Assembly: GCA_963746325.1 (NCBI GenBank)
Contig: CAVVBC010000046.1
Location: forward strand, 1-64,000
Direction: 5' to 3'
DNA length: 64,000 nt
Origin: RPQJ01 sp963746325
GTDB lineage: Bacteria; Pseudomonadota; Gammaproteobacteria; Steroidobacterales; Steroidobacteraceae
Shown here: in pieces, positions 62,010 to 64,000 of the stretch
Layout of the letters: each line of letters starts with the position of its first letter
How positions within the stretch are numbered: the first letter of the stretch is position 1
Translations under genes and position numbers: made by a program
The notes under the pieces: generated by a model
Seen by the model: the letters and a program-made list of their open reading frames with translations, nothing else
The model's database searches: none
What the model was told of the DNA's origin: nothing

Positions 62010-62771
62010 TCATTGACTGAGGTGTGCGAGCGCAAACCTCATTGAATCTCCAGACACTGCTATCCGACCCTCGAACGGGTTACCAAGTTCCAGGATAAGA
62101 AAGATCACGCAGGCGACGGAAAACGCGCTGACGACCAGGATCCCCGTCATGGTGCTGTGGCGCGGGGCGAACAGAGCGTAGCCCGCGAAAGCCGCCGCGA
62201 GCCAGAATGTGATGATCACGAGGAACGCGTTCGGAATGGCCGGTGCCTGGCCGGCGAAGATGCCCCAGCGGGACGCGAGCAGCGCTTCGATCGAGTCCAG
62301 CGCTCGCGACTTTAGCCACTGTTGGTTCCCTGTCTGCGCCTCGAGGCTGGCGATCATCGTGCCGATCCGCTCGAACTCCTGACCCGGATTTGCGCCGGCC
62401 TGCGCGACTGTCGCGCCCGGTTCGGCGGGCCAGATCTGCTCTATACGTTGGCCAATCGCGCGCCGCAGCGTGTTGCGGATCTCCGCCGTTTCGGGGCCAA
62501 AGCGGGCCAGCAGGCGGTCGAGTGTGACGATATCCGCAGCCGAATGCTCCACGGCGGCTCCGACTTTCGTGAAGGAGTCCTGCGCGGAGGCGGTCACCAG
62601 GCCGAGTATCAGGGCCGTCATCGTCGCAATTAGCCCGTTGACTTCCTTGACCGAACTCTGCGTATCGGTGTCCAGGTGATGAGGCGGCAAGCGATTGCGC
62701 AGCCACATGCCGAGCAGCATGCCAGCCAGAGTGAAGGCAAATACGATCCCGCCAGTCGCAGTTGGGCTCAT
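62010..62771 (-). CDS. DUF4239-like four-helix membrane protein
   Basis: 253 residues. Helix 1 is about residues 8-24, and helix 2 spans VNGLIATMTALILGLVTASAQD. A charged, probably cytosolic or periplasmic helical region follows (about 70-165, with AVEHSAADIVTLDRLLARFGPE), then two further helices (AFLVIITFWLAAAFAGYALFAP, and TGILVVSAFSVACVIFLILEL). The layout matches DUF4239/bestrophin-like proteins of unknown function. It lies 64 nt downstream of the barrel-protein gene and leads to the hairpin terminator. Confidence 0.82.
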   Translation of the reverse strand: MSPTATGGIVFAFTLAGMLLGMWLRNRLPPHHLDTDTQSSVKEVNGLIATMTALILGLVTASAQDSFTKVGAAVEHSAADIVTLDRLLARFGPETAEIRNTLRRAIGQRIEQIWPAEPGATVAQAGANPGQEFERIGTMIASLEAQTGNQQWLKSRALDSIEALLASRWGIFAGQAPAIPNAFLVIITFWLAAAFAGYALFAPRHSTMTGILVVSAFSVACVIFLILELGNPFEGRIAVSGDSMRFALAHLSQ

Positions 62772-62835
62772 GTGGCTGTTCTCTCTGTGACCGGGGCAGT
62801 TAGCCGATCAAACTCGACGATTCAGTGAGGACCTT

Positions 62836-64000
62836 TCAGCGGAATATCCCTTGATCGAGAATTGAACCCGAACCGACCGGCCGGCCCAGGGATAGCCAGA
62901 AGCCCCAGCTGTCTTCTGAGCCACCAATGCCGATCGTGAACGTGCCGAACGGCGTCGGGCCACCGAGGTACATGGAGGCTGCATACACCTCGCCGTCCTC
63001 GACGCGATCCACGCGGTCGTAGAGCCCGGCGGCCTGCAACCCGAAGCCACCGTAGATCGTCTGATTCTTGACGGGTACCAGATCGACGAGGCTCCAGAGA
63101 AAACTCGTGCTCGCCAGCCAGTAGCTGCGCACGCGCAGTTCGCCGAACTGGTAGGCCGGAAGTGTCCTGGGTCCTCCAAGCGAGAACGCACGGTCGCCCG
63201 GCAGGTCATCGCCTCCCATGTCTGCCCCGCCGGCAAGACTGACCCAGATCGCGTTCTTGCCGAACGGCACGGCCTTGCTCAGTCCGCCTTCGACGCGGCT
63301 CCAGTTGCGATCCCCGCCGAGCGAATCGTCCGACTGCAGGTACTGCACCTCCACCGCCATGCCGTGCTGCGCAAAGGTGCTTCTTTCCCTGGAGTCGTAC
63401 ATGGCACTGGCCATGAGCCCGGCATCCCGCACATCAATCTCCGGCAACCGCGCATCGATCTCCGGCAATGTCGCGATGCCTGTCTGCACCTCGGCGCGAC
63501 GATCCGTGCTGATGTAACCAATGCGCACCTGGCTGGACCTCCCCAGGTTGACTCCGAAGTCGATGCTGCCGCCCACGTCGATGAAGCGGTACACCGCGAT
63601 GCGGTCGCCATCGACAAATACGTCCTCGACAGAGCGGACGCCGAACAGTGCCGGTTCGACGAAGTAGCGTTGGGCGACATCAAAGGGCTGGTAAAGACTC
63701 GTCGTGAGAAGGGTCTTGAAACCCACCTGTACGTTGCTGCGCCATTGTCCTCCGCGATCGTTCAGCCAGTGATGCACATACTGTGCGCCAAGCAGGAACC
63801 TGACGTCCCCCGCTCCGCCTGCAAACATGCCCGCACTTGGTCGCAACACGTGGGTCCCCACGGACGATTCCTCGGGTAACCAGACCAGGGTTGGATTCGC
63901 CGGGTCGCCCTCGAACCGGTACGCAACGGCGTCGACGTCGTCGAGCGCCGACATCTGCATGGCATCGGCACTGATCGCCTCGATGTTCACGACATCGCCC
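62836..64000 (-). CDS. C-terminal part of an Omp85-type barrel protein, probably patatin-like phospholipase (partial)
   Basis: At least 388 residues are encoded in-frame up to the right edge, where the gene continues. The visible part is a beta-barrel domain with PSAGMFAGGAGDVRFLLGAQYVHHWLNDRGGQ, LYQPFDVAQRYFVEPAL, the strand NFGVNLGRSSQVRIGY-like segment, LGGPRTLPAYQFGELRVRSYWLAST, and a terminal strand ending in GIFR. This resembles the C-terminal surface-antigen barrel of PlpD-type patatin proteins, whose lipase domain would lie off the edge. The identification is by pattern, not by the catalytic part. Confidence 0.72.
   Translation of the reverse strand, partial: GDVVNIEAISADAMQMSALDDVDAVAYRFEGDPANPTLVWLPEESSVGTHVLRPSAGMFAGGAGDVRFLLGAQYVHHWLNDRGGQWRSNVQVGFKTLLTTSLYQPFDVAQRYFVEPALFGVRSVEDVFVDGDRIAVYRFIDVGGSIDFGVNLGRSSQVRIGYISTDRRAEVQTGIATLPEIDARLPEIDVRDAGLMASAMYDSRERSTFAQHGMAVEVQYLQSDDSLGGDRNWSRVEGGLSKAVPFGKNAIWVSLAGGADMGGDDLPGDRAFSLGGPRTLPAYQFGELRVRSYWLASTSFLWSLVDLVPVKNQTIYGGFGLQAAGLYDRVDRVEDGEVYAASMYLGGPTPFGTFTIGIGGSEDSWGFWLSLGRPVGSGSILDQGIFR

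Overview
The window is high-GC, gene-dense DNA with short operons and ATGA stop/start overlaps. Gene content points to a gammaproteobacterium, probably of the Xanthomonadales/Nevskiales/Steroidobacter side. It carries a Pseudomonas/Xanthomonas-type pilG-pilH-pilI-pilJ-chpA-chpC cluster followed by gshB, tonB, algH, ruvX and pyrB; pilT and pilU next to yggS, proC, yggT and yggU; a fused chorismate mutase/prephenate dehydrogenase; erpA; rppH; and ampD-ampE. I saw no rRNA, tRNA, CRISPR array, insertion sequence or prophage.

Layout. 0-3.6 kb: ppx, erpA, a coiled-coil membrane protein and rppH. 3.7-17 kb: a vitamin B12 salvage region in which btuC, btuD, riboswitch-controlled btuB, a PduO-type cobalamin adenosyltransferase and btuF are interleaved with tyrA, pdxH, a putative metallopeptidase, an SMR exporter, an NmrA-like protein and a HisN-type phosphatase; ampE and ampD follow. 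17-19 kb: bioA and rsmE. 19-29 kb: the type IV pilus chemosensory (Pil-Chp) operon. 29-34 kb: gshB, tonB, algH, ruvX, pyrB and a PyrK-like flavoprotein. 35-42 kb: three PilT/PilU ATPases, then yggS, proC, yggT, yggU, a DUF4426 lipoprotein and an HU-family protein. 42-52 kb: a hydrolase, a PEBP protein, msrB with an FKBP isomerase, ppnN, an L,D-transpeptidase and an RND efflux pair. 52-64 kb looks more accessory: a GGDEF-EAL protein, a three-gene operon with two LssY-C-like paralogues and a lipoprotein hydrolase, a periplasmic protein of four related repeats, a SYLF protein, a DUF4239-like membrane protein and the end of a protein resembling the Omp85-type barrel of patatin-like phospholipases.

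Two points stand out. First, there are four copies of two unrelated repeat elements (35329-35394 and 44019-44106; 14260-14366 and 14496-14608). Each has a conserved core (20 nt or 53-57 nt) bracketed by long inverted arms. The arms differ completely in sequence between copies but stay self-complementary within each copy. All four lie 8-44 nt past a stop codon, in the sense orientation of that gene. Second, six otherwise well-conserved genes (a GGDEF protein, chpA, pilI, a DUF4426 gene, an FKBP gene and an LssY-C paralogue) each carry a single frameshift. This looks more like uncorrected indels in the assembly than six independent pseudogenes, and should be settled before any loss of type IV pilus chemosensing is inferred.

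Functionally the window joins surface motility (Pil-Chp signalling plus retraction ATPases), cofactor supply (B12, PLP, biotin, Fe-S, glutathione), envelope maintenance (AmpD/AmpE, L,D-transpeptidase, RND pump, TonB) and c-di-GMP signalling.
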